64,000 nt of DNA from Microglena sp. YARC (taxonomy: Eukaryota; Chlorophyta; Chlorophyceae; Chlamydomonadales; Chlamydomonadaceae), in assembly GCA_022414725.1 (NCBI GenBank), contig CM039464.1, positions 11,888,810-11,952,809 on the forward strand, read 5' to 3'. This document shows, in pieces, positions 43,797 through 53,844 of the stretch. Below the pieces are notes generated by a model. That model searched no databases. It had not been told where the DNA came from and saw only the letters and a list, made by a program, of their open reading frames with translations. How positions within the stretch are numbered: the first letter of the stretch is position 1; each line of letters starts with the position of its first letter. A program made the translations under genes and the position numbers.

Positions 43797-46700
43797 AGGT
43801 GGGTGATCAGGGGTGGGAAAAAACAATTTCCGAACATGCGGTCTGCAAACTTTATTCTTGCCCCCGCCTCGTGTTGGACCATAAGATGTGTTTGGTTCCA
43901 TTACATGGTTCTTCAGCCTCCAGGCTGCCCGTTGTGTGTACTTCTAACATGAAGAAAGTGAATAAAGAAAGATAACTCATAAAAAGAGTGAAATGAGGAT
44001 CCGCTCGCATATAAACAGCAGCAAAAAGATGAACTGCTAAGCTATTCCCCACTCGCCTAGCCCTGAAACACGCTGACACACTCTTCACCATCATCACCAA
44101 AACAATCTTCATCATCCTCACCACTATCATCACTATCATCACCACCACCATTATCATCACCACCGTCACCATCATTATTATCACCATCATCAACATCGCC
44201 ATTATCATCAACATCAACAAAATGAACATAATCATCAACATAATCATTAACATAATCAACATAATCAAGATCCTCAACATCGTCAATATCATCTTCAACA
44301 TCATCAACATTATCATCATCTTCTTGTAACACAGGATGACGAGGAAGAGTTGTTGGCAGAGCTTGAGCGCATCAAAAAAGAAAGAGCCGAGGAAGCTGCT
44401 AAGAAGGTGGGTGGGTTGGAAGGTGGGGTGGGTGGGTGGGAAGAATGGATTTGTTGAAACCGTTGGCAGAGCTTGAGCACATCAAAAAAGAAAGAGCCGA
44501 AGAAGCCACTAAGAAGGTGGGTGTGAAGGTGGGGTGGGTGTGAAGGTGGGGTGGGTGGGGAGGGTGGGTGGGAAGGTGGTTGGGTGGGTGGAAAGGTGGG
44601 TGGGTAGGAAGGATGGATTTGTTGAAACTATTGGCAGAGCTTGAGCGCATCAAAAAGAAGCCGCTAAGAAGGTGGGGTGGGTGTGAAGGTGGATGGGTGG
44701 GTGTAAAGGTGGATGGGTGGGTGTGAAGGTTGATGGGTGGGTGTGAAGGTTGATGGGTGGGTGTGTAGGTGGGAGGTGGTGGGGTGGGAAGGATGGATTT
44801 GTTGGAAGACCCTTCCTGAATGTTATGGAGTGGGCTTGTCTTGGGCCAACAATGGCTTGTCGATGGCAATTTAATGTAATGCTCTTTGGGGAGAGCTGAG
44901 AAAGCCACTAAGAATTCACACACACACTTAGGCATTCACACATACAGGCACACACCATTTGGACTAATCTTGCCACATGTGTGTTACTCGCCGTCAGGCC
45001 GCTGAAGATGCCGCCAAGGAAATCAAATACACGCACACATACATAGACATTTACACACACATCGACATACACGCATACGGTCATACACCATTTAGACTAA
45101 TATTGCCACATGTGTGCTACTCGTCGTCAGGCTGCCAAGGATGCCGCCAATACAAACACACATAGACATTCACACATACAGTCATACATCATTCATACTC
45201 ATATTGCCACATTTGTGCTGCACGTCGTCAGGCTGCTGAAGAGGCCGCCAATACAAAGACACATACATAGGCATTCACACACACACACGTTGACATACAC
45301 GCATACAGTCGTACACCATTTAGGCTAATCTTGCCACATGTGCTACATGTCGTCAGGCTGCCGAGGATGCCGCAAATGAGAACAAACACACACATTGACA
45401 TTCACACACACATACATACATAGACATACACGCATACGGTCGTACACCGTTTGGACGAATCTTGCCACGTGTGTGCTACACGTCGTCAGGCCGCCGAAGA
45501 TGCCGCCAATGAAATCAAAGACACGCACACGGCCATACATACATCGACATACAAGCATACGGTCATACACCATTTAGACTAATCTTGCCACATGTGCTAC
45601 TCGTCATCAGGCTGCCGAGGATGCCGCAAATGAGAACAAACACACACATTGACATTCACACACACATACATACATAGACATACACCCATACGGTCATGCA
45701 CCATTTAGACTAATCTTGCCACATGTGTGCTACACGTCGTCAGGCCGCTGAAGATGCCACCAATGAAATCAAAGACACGCACACACACATAGACACACAC
45801 ACACACACACATCGACGTACACCATTTGGACTAATCTTGCCACATGTGTGCTACACGTCTTCAGGCCGCCGAAGATGCTGCCAATGAAAACAAAGAGAAA
45901 GAGTCAGAATTGAGGATGGGCAACCCATTGTTAGCCATTGCTGGTGGAGGAGGCGAAGCTAGTTTTTCCATGAAACGGAGATGGGACGATGATGTTGTGT
46001 TCAAGCACCAGTCGCGCGGAGAGCCCAAGAAGAACAAGAGGTTCATTAACGGTGGGTTCCTTCTTCAAGATTCATTCGCATCACCATTTTATTGGGATGA
46101 TAATGTTATGTTGCGGGTTAACCGCCGATTTTAATTGTTTATGTTACTGCCAAAGACAGCGACCTGCCAAATTGGTGGACGGAGCCTTGGTAGAGAACAG
46201 GCTGCTACTTTACCTGTCGCGCGCGGAGAGCCCAAGAAGAACAAGAGGTTCATCAATGGTGGGTCTTCTTTAAAATTCATTCACTACAGGGATTCGTATT
46301 TCCTCTGTATATAGGGATTGCTACTTTTTACCCCGTTTGGGCCCAAATTGCCCCCATATATAAGGTTTTGGCCCTGGTTTTGGCCCTACATCCTTCTTCA
46401 AGATTCATGCGCATAACCATCTCCTTTAAGATGCATGCACATCACCATTCTATCGGGATGACAGTGTTATGTGCAATGGGAGAACTCCCATTGCAGGTTA
46501 TCCGCCGATTTTGGTTGTTCATGTCACTGCCAAAGACGGCGACCTGCCAAATTGGTGGCCGGATCCATAGTAGAGAACGGGCTGCTACTTTACCTGGACA
46601 GTCCTACCATGGCGGTTGACACCGACCGCGATCACTAAAGCGCACCCAGGGATTCAAACCCAGCACCTTCTTCAGTCCAGCAAAATGATCAACCATTGAA

Positions 46701-47409
46701 CCATTCACCGAACCGGGATTGCTGCCTAGTAACCTGCTATGAGTACAAACGCTGCTAGTTTCGAGTCTCAAACCGACTTTGTTTGACTGTGAACCCATGC
46801 AAACTATTAACTCATGCAAGGTGTGACCCCATGAACCAATGCAAATTATGAACCCATGCAATCTGCTTCTTAGCACTATATAGATGCTCTTGATAAAATC
46901 CACCACGATGCTCCTTGCACCTGGGACCCACCACCACCCATCCACCATACCTTAACTGCTTCTTAGCACTAAGACAACTCCCTTGCCCCATCCCTCCCAC
47001 ACACACCGCCGCCGCCGCCACCCATCCACCATCCATATACCACCATCCATATACTACAATCCATATACAACCACCCATCCACCATCCATATACCACCATC
47101 CATATACAACCACCCATCCACCACACACCACCCATTCATATACAACCACCCATCCACCATCCATATACCACCATCCATATACTACCATCCATATACAACC
47201 ACCCATCCACCATCCATATACCACCATCCATATACTACCATCCATATACAACCACCCATCCACCACACACCACCCATCCACCATACCTTAACAGCCCAGT
47301 AAATGAGCTCCTGAAAAATTGCCAACTCAGCTAATCCACCTTGATGCTCCTTTCAGATACCATCCGAAATGATTTCCACACCCGCTTCTTGAACAAGTAC
47401 GTGCGCTAG
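37905..47409 (+). CDS. CWC15: Spliceosome-associated protein CWC15, six exons
   Basis: CWC15 is a conserved nuclear protein of the Prp19-associated complex that enters the activated spliceosome. Exons: 37905-38035, 38946-39052, 39674-39831, 44335-44406, 45865-46051, 47357-47409. All splice sites are GT-AG and all phases agree, giving 708 nt and 235 residues, close to the usual plant length. The start MTTAHRPTWAPAVGGEEQGG is the family signature; then HTKLKFR, a helix (LRAELEINERKAAKK), an acidic serine-rich middle (DEDEDAESSSSSDGDDS), DDEEELLAELERIKKERAEE, MGNPLL, RRWDDDVVFK (194-203), RFIN, and the end DTIRNDFHTRFLNKYVR. The gene is intact, yet four of five introns and the 3' flank hold partial copies of its own exons. 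Confidence 0.93.
39101..39428 (+). pseudogene. Decayed copies of CWC15 exon 2 with donors
   Basis: Copies at 39101-39204 and 39253-39356 repeat exon 2 (TTTGGTCAGAACTCTAAGGC to GGGCATTGATTTTGAAG) and its GTGAGG donor. A fragment lies at 39413-39428. The first copy has an in-frame TAA and the second a frameshift. Neither keeps the acceptor, so they may act as decoy donors. Confidence 0.85.
39459..39532 (+). pseudogene. Copy of the CWC15 exon 3 acceptor and first bases
   Basis: The segment CCCTGTCATGGAACGCAG followed by AGGAGAGGAAGAAGGATC is duplicated 165 bp upstream of the true exon 3 acceptor at 39672. Copying includes about 45 bases of intron and 24 of exon. Confidence 0.85.
39940..42660. 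repeat. 2.7-kb CAT/CAC trinucleotide array in CWC15 intron 3
   Basis: Almost every triplet is ATC, ACC, AGC or ATT, with hardly any loss of the three-base period. Frames are open on both strands for 875 and 907 codons, but they encode only I/T or M/V strings. Landmarks such as TTCATCATGATTATCATCAT (40770, 41017, 42097, 42300) and CCACCATTATCTTCACCATC (40097, 41592) recur, so large blocks of about 1.1-1.5 kb have been duplicated. Confidence 0.95.
42675..42716 (+). pseudogene. Decoy copy of CWC15 exon 4 with early stop
   Basis: After an acceptor-like CCTAGCGCAG, the frame HHEEEILAELSAT then TAA matches the start of true exon 4 (DDEEELLAELERI), in the same phase. If spliced to exon 3, it would truncate CWC15 before its conserved C-terminal half. 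Confidence 0.6.
42855..42884. repeat. Poly-G tract
   Basis: About 30 consecutive G. Confidence 0.9.
43219..43400. repeat. Poly-C runs with CTTACACCCTCCTCCACCCC units
   Basis: Three runs of 15-23 C are interspersed with about seven copies of CTTACACCCTCCTCC. Confidence 0.85.
43758..43796. repeat. Poly-G tract
   Basis: About 37 consecutive G, in the same CWC15 intron as the two tracts to the left. Confidence 0.9.
44075..44325. repeat. Small CATCAT/AACATC array before CWC15 exon 4
   Basis: ATCATCACCACCATTATCATC then AACATAATCATC words, ending ten bases before the exon 4 acceptor. It resembles the big array, which likewise ends just before the decoy exon, so array plus acceptor plus exon start seem to have been copied together. 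Confidence 0.8.
44407..44795. repeat. GGTGGGTGTGAAGG intron repeat
   Basis: GTGGGTGGGTGTGAAGGTGG words fill the space between the exon 4 copies and continue to 44795. Confidence 0.8.
44463..44671 (+). pseudogene. Two partial copies of CWC15 exon 4 with donors
   Basis: TTGGCAGAGCTTGAGCACAT to AAGAAG at 44463-44516 and a shorter form at 44631-44671, each followed by GTGGG like the true donor at 44407. Confidence 0.85.
44797..44885 (+). repeat. Dispersed repeat family E, copy 1
   Basis: GGATTTGTTGGAAGACCC, TTGTCTTGGGCCAACAATGG and TTTAATGTAATG recur at 51507-51600 with about 85% likeness. Confidence 0.6.
44935..45864 (+). repeat. Eight reiterated acceptors of CWC15 exon 5
   Basis: Units of 101-133 bp hold TTTAGACTAATCTTGCCACA, TGTGTGCTACACGTCGTCAG, then the start of exon 5 (GCCGCCGAAGATGCCGCCAA) and a CACACATACA tail. 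AG ends fall at 44998, 45130, 45231, 45356, 45489, 45610, 45743 and 45864. Only the last is followed by the full exon. Confidence 0.92.
46060..46535. repeat. Duplicated intron 5 segments, with a copy of the exon 5 end
   Basis: TTCTTCAAGATTCAT, ATGTTATGT-CGCCGATTTT and CTGCCAAAGACAGCGACCTG occur first at 46060-46170 and again at 46385-46555. At 46216-46258 the exon 5 end (GAGAGCCCAAGAAGAACAAG then AGGTTCATCAATG) is repeated with its GTGGGT donor. Confidence 0.75.
46636..46712 (-). repeat. tRNA-like head of a SINE or tRNA pseudogene
   Basis: On the minus strand TGGTTCAATGG (46693-46703) resembles a polymerase III A box and GGTTTGAATCC (46650-46660) a B box, 32 bases apart as in a tRNA. The D arm closes with one mismatch and the T arm with one; the anticodon stem is poor and no acceptor stem is clear. 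The downstream body matches family J words (CAGGTCGCCGTCTTTGGCAG), which fits a tRNA-derived SINE. Confidence 0.45.
46935..47290. repeat. CATCCATATACCACCATCC repeat
   Basis: CCACCATCCATATACTACC and CATATACAACCACCCATCC words fill the end of CWC15 intron 5. CACCATACCTTAACTGC at 46944 and CACCATACCTTAACAGC at 47280 flank the array. Confidence 0.85.
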
Positions 47410-47660
47410 CTGTCCATTGGTCACCTTCAGCTCTGCCTTGACATCATGCTGCTAGCTGTCCATTGGTCATCTTTGTCACTGACTCAGCATCATGCTGCTA
47501 GCTGTCTGTTGGTCACATTCAGCACCGCCTCAACATCATGCTGCTAGCTGTCCATGGGTCACCTTTGCCACTGACTCGACATCATGCTGCTAGCTGTCCA
47601 TTGGTCACATTCAGTGCTTCCTCAAGATCATGCTTCTAGCTGTCCAAGGGTCATCTTCCT
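47405..47660 (+). repeat. Array starting at the CWC15 stop codon
   Basis: GCTAGCTGTCCATTGGTCAC, whose TAG is the CWC15 stop, recurs about five times at intervals near 55-60 bp, with ATCATGCTGCTAGCTGTCC and ACTGACTCAGCATC between. Confidence 0.85.
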
Positions 47661-47714
47661 CAGTGGCACTGGGGTGTGGAAGGGGTCCCACCCAGGGTTG
47701 TTCTAGGGGACTCC

Positions 47715-48235
47715 AAAATCTGCATCATGAGACGCAACTGGTTTCAAATCTGCATCATGAGATACAAGTGGTTTCAAATCTGCATCATGAGATACAAGTG
47801 GTTTCAAATCTGCATCATGAGATACAAGTGGTTTCAAATCTGCATCATGAGACGCAACTGGTTTCAAATCTGCATCATGAGATACAAGTGGTTTCAAATC
47901 TGCATCATGAGATATAAGTGGTTTCAAATCTGCATCATGAGATACAAGTGGTTTCAAATCTGCATCATGAGATGCATGTGGTATCAAATCTGCATCACGA
48001 GACACGCAAGTGGTTTCAAATCTGCATCAGGAGACACAACTGGTTTCAAATCTGCATCGGGAGACACATGTGGTTTCAGATCTGCTTCATGAGACGCAGG
48101 TGGTATCAAATCTGCATCAGGAGACACAACTGCTCTCAAATCTGCATCATGGGACACAACTGGTTTCAGATCTGCTTCATGAGACGCAAGTGGTTTCTAA
48201 TCTGCATCATGAGACACAACTGGTTTCTGTGCCTA
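47715..48235. repeat. 30-bp tandem repeat, about 17 units
   Basis: GTTTCAAATCTGCATCATGA plus GATACAAGTG. Left copies are nearly identical, right copies more varied. Three plus frames are open because 30 is a multiple of three; no gene is supported. Confidence 0.93.
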
Positions 48236-48309
48236 CGATGCATCGGACCCTCCAAGAAGTGTGTGTCAAGCAACACGCAGTGTGTAAAACAAACCTGGTC
48301 CCACCTCAT

Positions 48310-48490
48310 GGACCCTTTTTTCGTTTTGGCTACGCATAGCAGCCTCTAGTCAGCTCCTCCCCCCCGCCCTTGGGCCTAATCTGGCGCCAGCTACTGCGCC
48401 TGCAAGCTGACAATATGCGCATTCCAATGCAGCTGCAAGCTCTGGGCTTGACCCAGTGCCTGGTTAATGGAGCTGGCTGGAAGCCAGGTT
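48310..48490 (+). mobile_element. MITE family A, diverged copy
   Basis: TTTTTTCGTTTTGGCTACGC, ATAGCAGCCTCTAGTCAGC, CTGCAAGCTGACAATATGCG and GGAGCTGGCTGGAAGCCAGG. It is the same subfamily as at 28.3 kb. The right terminus is degraded. Confidence 0.6.
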
Positions 48491-48671
48491 TTTTTTAACT
48501 GTGATATTTCGCAAGATGCATCCCATCGTTTTTGGAATCGGCCTTGCCATAAAACCCATAGTTCCGAGAATCGGCCCTGTGGGCTGAATTTGGCCTGGCT
48601 GAACCGGGCTTTGCATGGCCAGTGGCAGTTGGTCGCTCCCTCGGACTGTCCCCCCCCCCCGCATATCCCCT

Positions 48672-48803
48672 ATAACTTGAACTTGGTTATTACATAGCTT
48701 CAGCTGGCAATTTTGCTGCTCGCCGTCTTATCGCAGTAAAACACATTTTACCCAGGAAATGTAAACGCGAACAATTCCCTGTTTTCATCTCTTTTTCATT
48801 TCC
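48672..48803 (+). repeat. Dispersed repeat family J, copy 2
   Basis: TTGGTTATTACATAGCTTCAG, TTTTGCTGCTCGCCGTCTTA-type and GGAAATGTAAACGCGAACAA, matching 25312-25445. Confidence 0.6.
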
Positions 48804-48930
48804 CCCCCCTCTAATGTTCATATACATATGCAGTCATTCACGAACCTTAAACTTCAACGAGAAACGCTGTTTTGAACACTCTACGCGGCTCCAGCAAGAT
48901 CTACATGTCCTGGGTTTTGCCGGATATTGA

Positions 48931-49045
48931 AATTGAAATTGTTACATCCGTGTAATACCGTTACTCACAGGACGTGAAGTTAAGGACACCATAGCGTAAG
49001 CCGGAGCTAGCTATAGTCACCGTAGGGCCATCTCAGTAAAAAGAA
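48931..49045 (-). mobile_element. Short retroposon with 16-bp target duplication
   Basis: On the minus strand it starts TTCTTTTTACTGAGATGG, contains CTAGCTCCGGCTTACGC and GAGTAACGGTATTACACGG, and ends in an AATTTC repeat tail. It is flanked by TTTTGCCGGATATTGA (48915-48930) and TTTTGCGGGATATTGA (49046-49061). A long target duplication and a simple-repeat tail indicate LINE-type insertion, that is, a SINE or a truncated LINE end. Confidence 0.6.
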
Positions 49046-49196
49046 TTTTGCGGGATATTGATGTACCTGCCAAAGATGGGAAGGAGTCCTTTAGAGGCTG
49101 GAGACATGGAGACAATTCTGTTTCCAATTCCAACACCAACACCAAAGTAGGGGGGAAACGAAGAAACGGAGTAAATTCCAGCTTCTGTGACGGAAC

Positions 49197-49315
49197 GTTT
49201 TTTTAGTTGTGAAAGGACTCTCACCCCAGGAGGTGCGTCCCCCGACAGAAACCAGCGACCCCAAGGATTCAGTTCGAATGGCGTTACCACTCCTACAAAA
49301 GAGTTGGCGCACTTA
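49197..49315 (-). repeat. Dispersed repeat family D, inverted copy
   Basis: TTAGTTGTGAAAGGACTCTC, CCCCAGGAGGTGCGTC, GATTCAGTTCGAATGGCGTT and CTCCTACAAAAGAGTTGG. Confidence 0.65.
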
Positions 49316-49740
49316 TCATGGGCCCATGAAAAGAAGGATAGAGAGGGGAGTAACAGTGTAACAACATACACACACTGTAATGGAACGCACTTGTGATGGG
49401 CCCATGAAGAGAAGGATAGCGAGGTGAGTAACAATGTAACAACATACACACACACAAAACTGTAACGGAACGCACTTGTGATGGGCCCATGAAGAGAAGG
49501 ATAGAGAGGGGTGTAACAATGTTACAACATACACACACAGTAACGGAACGCACTTGTGATGGGCCCATGAAGAGAAGGATAGAGAGGGGGGTAACAATGT
49601 TACAACATACACACACTGTAACGGAACGCACTTGTGATGGGCCCATGAAGAGAAGGATAGAGAGGGGGGTAACAATGTAAGAACATACACACACTGTAAC
49701 GGAACGCACTCATGATGGGCCCATGAAGAAAAGGAGAGAG
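49310..49740. repeat. About 80-bp tandem array, six units
   Basis: GATGGGCCCATGAAGAGAAG, GATAGAGAGGGGGGTAACAA and ACACACTGTAACGGAACGCA recur. Open frames in it are repeat artefacts. Confidence 0.9.
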
Positions 49741-49858
49741 TGGGGAGCGAGCTGGAAATATGACATCTGATTACATTTTAAGACAAAGGGCGAGAACGAC
49801 TAAGGCAGAAACCGAAACCCCAAACCAGGAACCGGACTAATGGAGTTAATTCCAGGTT

Positions 49859-49943
49859 CTAGCTCCGGCTTACGCTATGGTGTCCTTAACTTCACATCCT
49901 GTGAGTAACGGTATTACACGGATGTAACAATTTCAATTTCAAT
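49859..49943 (+). mobile_element. 5'-truncated copy of the same retroposon, 13-bp duplication
   Basis: CTAGCTCCGGCTTACGCTAT to CACGGATGTAACAATTTCAA matches the inner and 3' part of the copy at 48931-49045, in the opposite orientation, with one mismatch in 85. The flanks TTAATTCCAGGTT (49846-49858 and 49944-49956) are identical. Loss of the first 30 bases is the 5' truncation expected of LINE-type insertion. Confidence 0.7.
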
Positions 49944-49956
49944 TTAATTCCAGGTT

Positions 49957-50525
49957 AATTGCAGCTTTTTATATTTTGTATGAAAGTTTTTTTTCCACCA
50001 GAAAGGATGGGTCTCCTCGCACTAGACTTGACCATGTTGGTGCTAGCTGGCCCATACAGGTTAAATGAAGGGAGGATCACCCGAAAGGATGGGTGACCTT
50101 GCGCTGGCCATGGACACAGAGGATTTTGTCGAGGAGAGCCATTCCGTCCTACAGAAGTAAGCGCCCATATAATGGGGGACCGGGTTGACTTCACTTTGAT
50201 TCCTCGGCTCGGATTCATGGTGGGCCGGCCCACGTCGGTGACTAGAGTGACCCTTGCAAGGGCTTGGTGCAAGCCGCTTGCTGCAAGCCTCATGTAAGCA
50301 CGCTTGCGAGCCCCTTGTAACCCGCTTATCAATCGATTGCTTGAGACCTTAGAAAGGGACGTTGTTTGCAAACACCATTCCTCCCCAAAGTAAGTCTTCA
50401 GCTGTGACATTTGAGACGGCAACTATCACCTGTGAAATGGTCATGCCCCCTGTGGCATAGAAGCCAATCCAAGTACCTGCACAGGCGGGTGGAGGGGGGA
50501 GATAATGTCTGGATTAGTTTAACAA
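49957..50525. other. Unassigned, one long minus frame
   Basis: A 155-codon frame with a Met start lies at 49955-50422 on the minus strand. It is not low complexity, but I recognise no domain, and it shows no exon or partner. I do not call it as a gene. Confidence 0.3.
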
Positions 50526-50539
50526 CATTATGAGAGGTA

Positions 50540-50730
50540 AGCTGTTGTTAGCGGAAGCAGAAGCGGAAGCGGAAGCAGAAGCAGTGAGAAGCAAAATAAG
50601 AAGCAGAAGAAGCAAAAGAAGCAGAAGCAGAAGCGGAAGCGGAAGCAGAAGCAGTGAGAAGCAGAATAAGAAGCAGAAGAAGCAGAAGAAGCAGAAGAAG
50701 CAGAAGAAGCAGAAGAAGCAGAAACAGTGA
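50540..50730. repeat. GAAGCAGAAGCG repeat
   Basis: Six- and twelve-base GAAGCA, GAAGCG and AGAAGAAGCA words. Confidence 0.9.
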
Positions 50731-50764
50731 CAGGAAGGACTGGCCTCCTTTACAATTATACTAG

Positions 50765-51005
50765 TATGTGGTCATGGTGGTGGTTGCGGTGATGGTCGTC
50801 GTCATCAGCATCAGCATCAGCATCAGCATCACCACCACCATCATCATCATGGTCATGGTCATGGTCATCGCCACCACCACCACCACCACCATCATCATGG
50901 TCATGGTCATGGTCATCGCCACCACCACCACCACCATCATCATGGTCATGGTCATGGTCATCGCCACCACCACCAGCACTACCACCACCATCATCATCAT
51001 CAGAC
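50765..51005. repeat. GGTCATGGTCATCGCCACC repeat
   Basis: Three units of about 64 bp, each a CATCATCATGGTCATGGTC block followed by CACCACCACCACC, plus triplet flanks. Confidence 0.9.
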
Positions 51006-51170
51006 ATCGCATGAGTCCAAGCCTCCAAGGCTAGTGCAACGAGACCCATCCTACGGGGTAAAGATCCTTCCATATCAAGTCAAACCTCACTAATAAACTA
51101 ATAATGCAATCACTACCCACGACTAATTCCATCACTACCACAACCACCATCACTTCTACCACCACCAGCA

Positions 51171-53695
51171 CTACCCACCATACACGTTCTCGTTGACGTT
51201 GTCTTGGGCGAGAATGGCTGTGGTTCCTTGAGCTGACACGCCTGTTGCCAAATAACTGAAGACAACTCCCTGACTCCCTATCGAGTCCATGAAGGTGGCA
51301 AACGCCGTGCAGTTGGGGGGCATGGTGAAGGTGACGTTGTTGCTGCCCGTGCCTTCATATAGGTAGCCTGTGGAATGAAGTCGATAGTCAGTGTGATAGT
51401 GGCGTCTGTACAGCATGTGCTCTTCATATGGAATTAGTGCTGATAAACATGCTGATTGCTGCAAGCTTGTTTGCTTGCTGCAATACTGCCTTTATTTCTC
51501 TGAGGATTTGTTGGAAGACCCCTCCCGAATATTTTGGAGTAGGCTTGTCTTGGGCCAACAATGGCCTATCGATGACAGTGTAATGTAATGTAAATAGTGA
51601 AGCGTAGTGGAAGAGCAGGGTATATAAATGTATGGCAACCTTTGGTTTACAAAACCAATATTCTGCCAATTGAGTTAAACCGGCTTATTATTCAAACTTC
51701 AAATTTGATATACATAATTTGATATACAGATTTGATATACATGATTTGACAGTAAACTCGATTGGAAGAGCATTGTTTTTGTAAACCAAAGTTTACTGGC
51801 TCAACTCGCTAGGAGGCTAATCAAATTACTTGTTTAGTTTGTTTAGTTTATATGATATTGTATAATTAGTTGATCACTGTAGCACGAACTCAGGGCCCCC
51901 GTTGGTAAAACGATTGCTTGGGTTCAGTTCACCAATGCTTTTTCTTTTTAAGACCTTTCTATCACGGTTGGGAAAGCCCTTTTAGCCTATTTGGCCTACC
52001 CCTGGACATACAAACTATCTGGATAAATCTTTACTTTACCTGCCTCCTTTCTGCCCTGCTTTCCCGTGTTAGTCCAAGCCCAAACAGCGAAAGCAAAACG
52101 CGAAACCAAAACGCGAAACCAAAACGCGGACAAGACTCTATATTCTCTCGACAATTATGTGGGTATAAACAAGGTAAACCCATAATTTGAACCAGATGTA
52201 AATGGAACCGTTCGTGCAAGTTCTGTACAGTAATCTTCCCTAGTGCAGCGAATGGGACGGTTCCTTCAATCTCGCGCCCCGAGGCACGACGCAACATTTC
52301 CATTTTCCAATCGCCATTTGAGAGCCCGTTCATATTGGCCTGTACACCCACATACGTAAGTGCGACTACTCTTTTGTAGAGGTGGCAAAGCCATTCAAAC
52401 TGAATCGTCGGTGTCGCTGGTTTGTGTTGGGAGACCCACCTTCGGGGGCGATTTTTTTGACCGAGAACCCCCCACTCAAATAAATGTATTGGAGAGCCAC
52501 AGGGCTATTATTTGTATATTTTTTCATATATTTTATATGTATACTTGTATTACTTTTTATGTATTTAGGCAGGAGTAAAAAAAAAAGCTCTAGACGTATA
52601 GCCTTAAAAACCTGAGGGGGGCTGACCCCCCCTCCCCCCCCCCTTTAAATAGAAATACTTTTTTTTTTTTTACAACTTAGACATGGATTCAGAGGGTTTA
52701 CAGTATGGCGCACACAATGACGTTCTCGGATTTGTAGTGCAGGGATCGCACAATAGTAAAAAAACAGTTCTGCACCCCTCCCAGGTTGTTCAAGTACTTA
52801 AGCCACCCTTTGCCGTCGCATGAGGCGGCCAGAAAAAGATGTAAACATTAAACCCAGCACTCACATTCTAAAACGCAATTAAAAAACAAAACGGTGCACA
52901 TGGTCGGTTTTTTTAATCATGATTCTGGTCTGATCACTACCCCTTAAGGTCTATCTGTCTGGCTTCAACTGCTTGGCAATCTTCCCCATGAACTCTTACT
53001 CCTTGGTCTGTAGCTCCCAAAGACCAGTTGGCGCCATCTTGCATACAGACAGAAGAAAGAAAGAAAAAGAAATAACTGGAAAGGAAGACAGATAGAAAGG
53101 GGATGCCGAGAGGCGCGGAAAAGGAAAGGAACAGAAGCACGGCGGCGTTTCGATTCGATTCTGTTGCTGTCAGTTTGTGTGTGGGTTGAGGGGGGGGGGG
53201 GGGGGGCGTATATCCTTATTGCACGAGGCCCAAAGTGGTTCCAATGGACTGCCCTTACCAAGGCCCACTCATGGGTGGTCTTATAATTGCATTTTGAATG
53301 GGCTGTGTGTGGGGTGGTGGGTTGGGGTTGGGGGGGGGGGGGTATATACCTATTGCACGAGGTCCAAAGTGGTGCCAATGGACTGCCCTTACCAAGGCCT
53401 ACTCATAGGTGGTCTCAGAAATGCATTTGGAGGTCTGAGTAAAAAGTTAGCAAAAAACAAATGAGGGCTGACCCCCCCTCCCCCCCCCCCTCCCTAAATT
53501 AAATGCCCAGAAAAATCTGACAACATGTTCAATAAATAGCAAATAATTATGTCATATACAGTCTATATTCAGAATAAATCGATCGGCTACACTCAACTTT
53601 TCGTGGAGGATGCTACCTCCTGTATTAGGTAATGATTAATTAAAATGTATTAAAAAACATTGTATTATTTGCGTTGTCCTTTCAGCTTCCAACTA

Positions 53696-53776
<81 letters not shown>

Positions 53777-53800
53777 AGCATCATCAGTAGCATCATCATC

Positions 53801-53844
<44 letters not shown>

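Noticed and set aside
47715..48235. CRISPR-like regular repeats
   Set aside because: Units are directly adjacent with no unique spacers; this is a eukaryotic minisatellite. The same holds for the other arrays.
48926..49943. A 1-kb DNA transposon with 85-bp terminal inverted repeats
   Set aside because: Each 85-bp copy has its own flanking direct repeats, one copy is longer, and both carry a simple-repeat tail; two separate retroposons explain this better.
49955..50422. 155-codon minus-strand ORF
   Set aside because: No domain, no splice context and no homology I can recognise; chance frame cannot be excluded.
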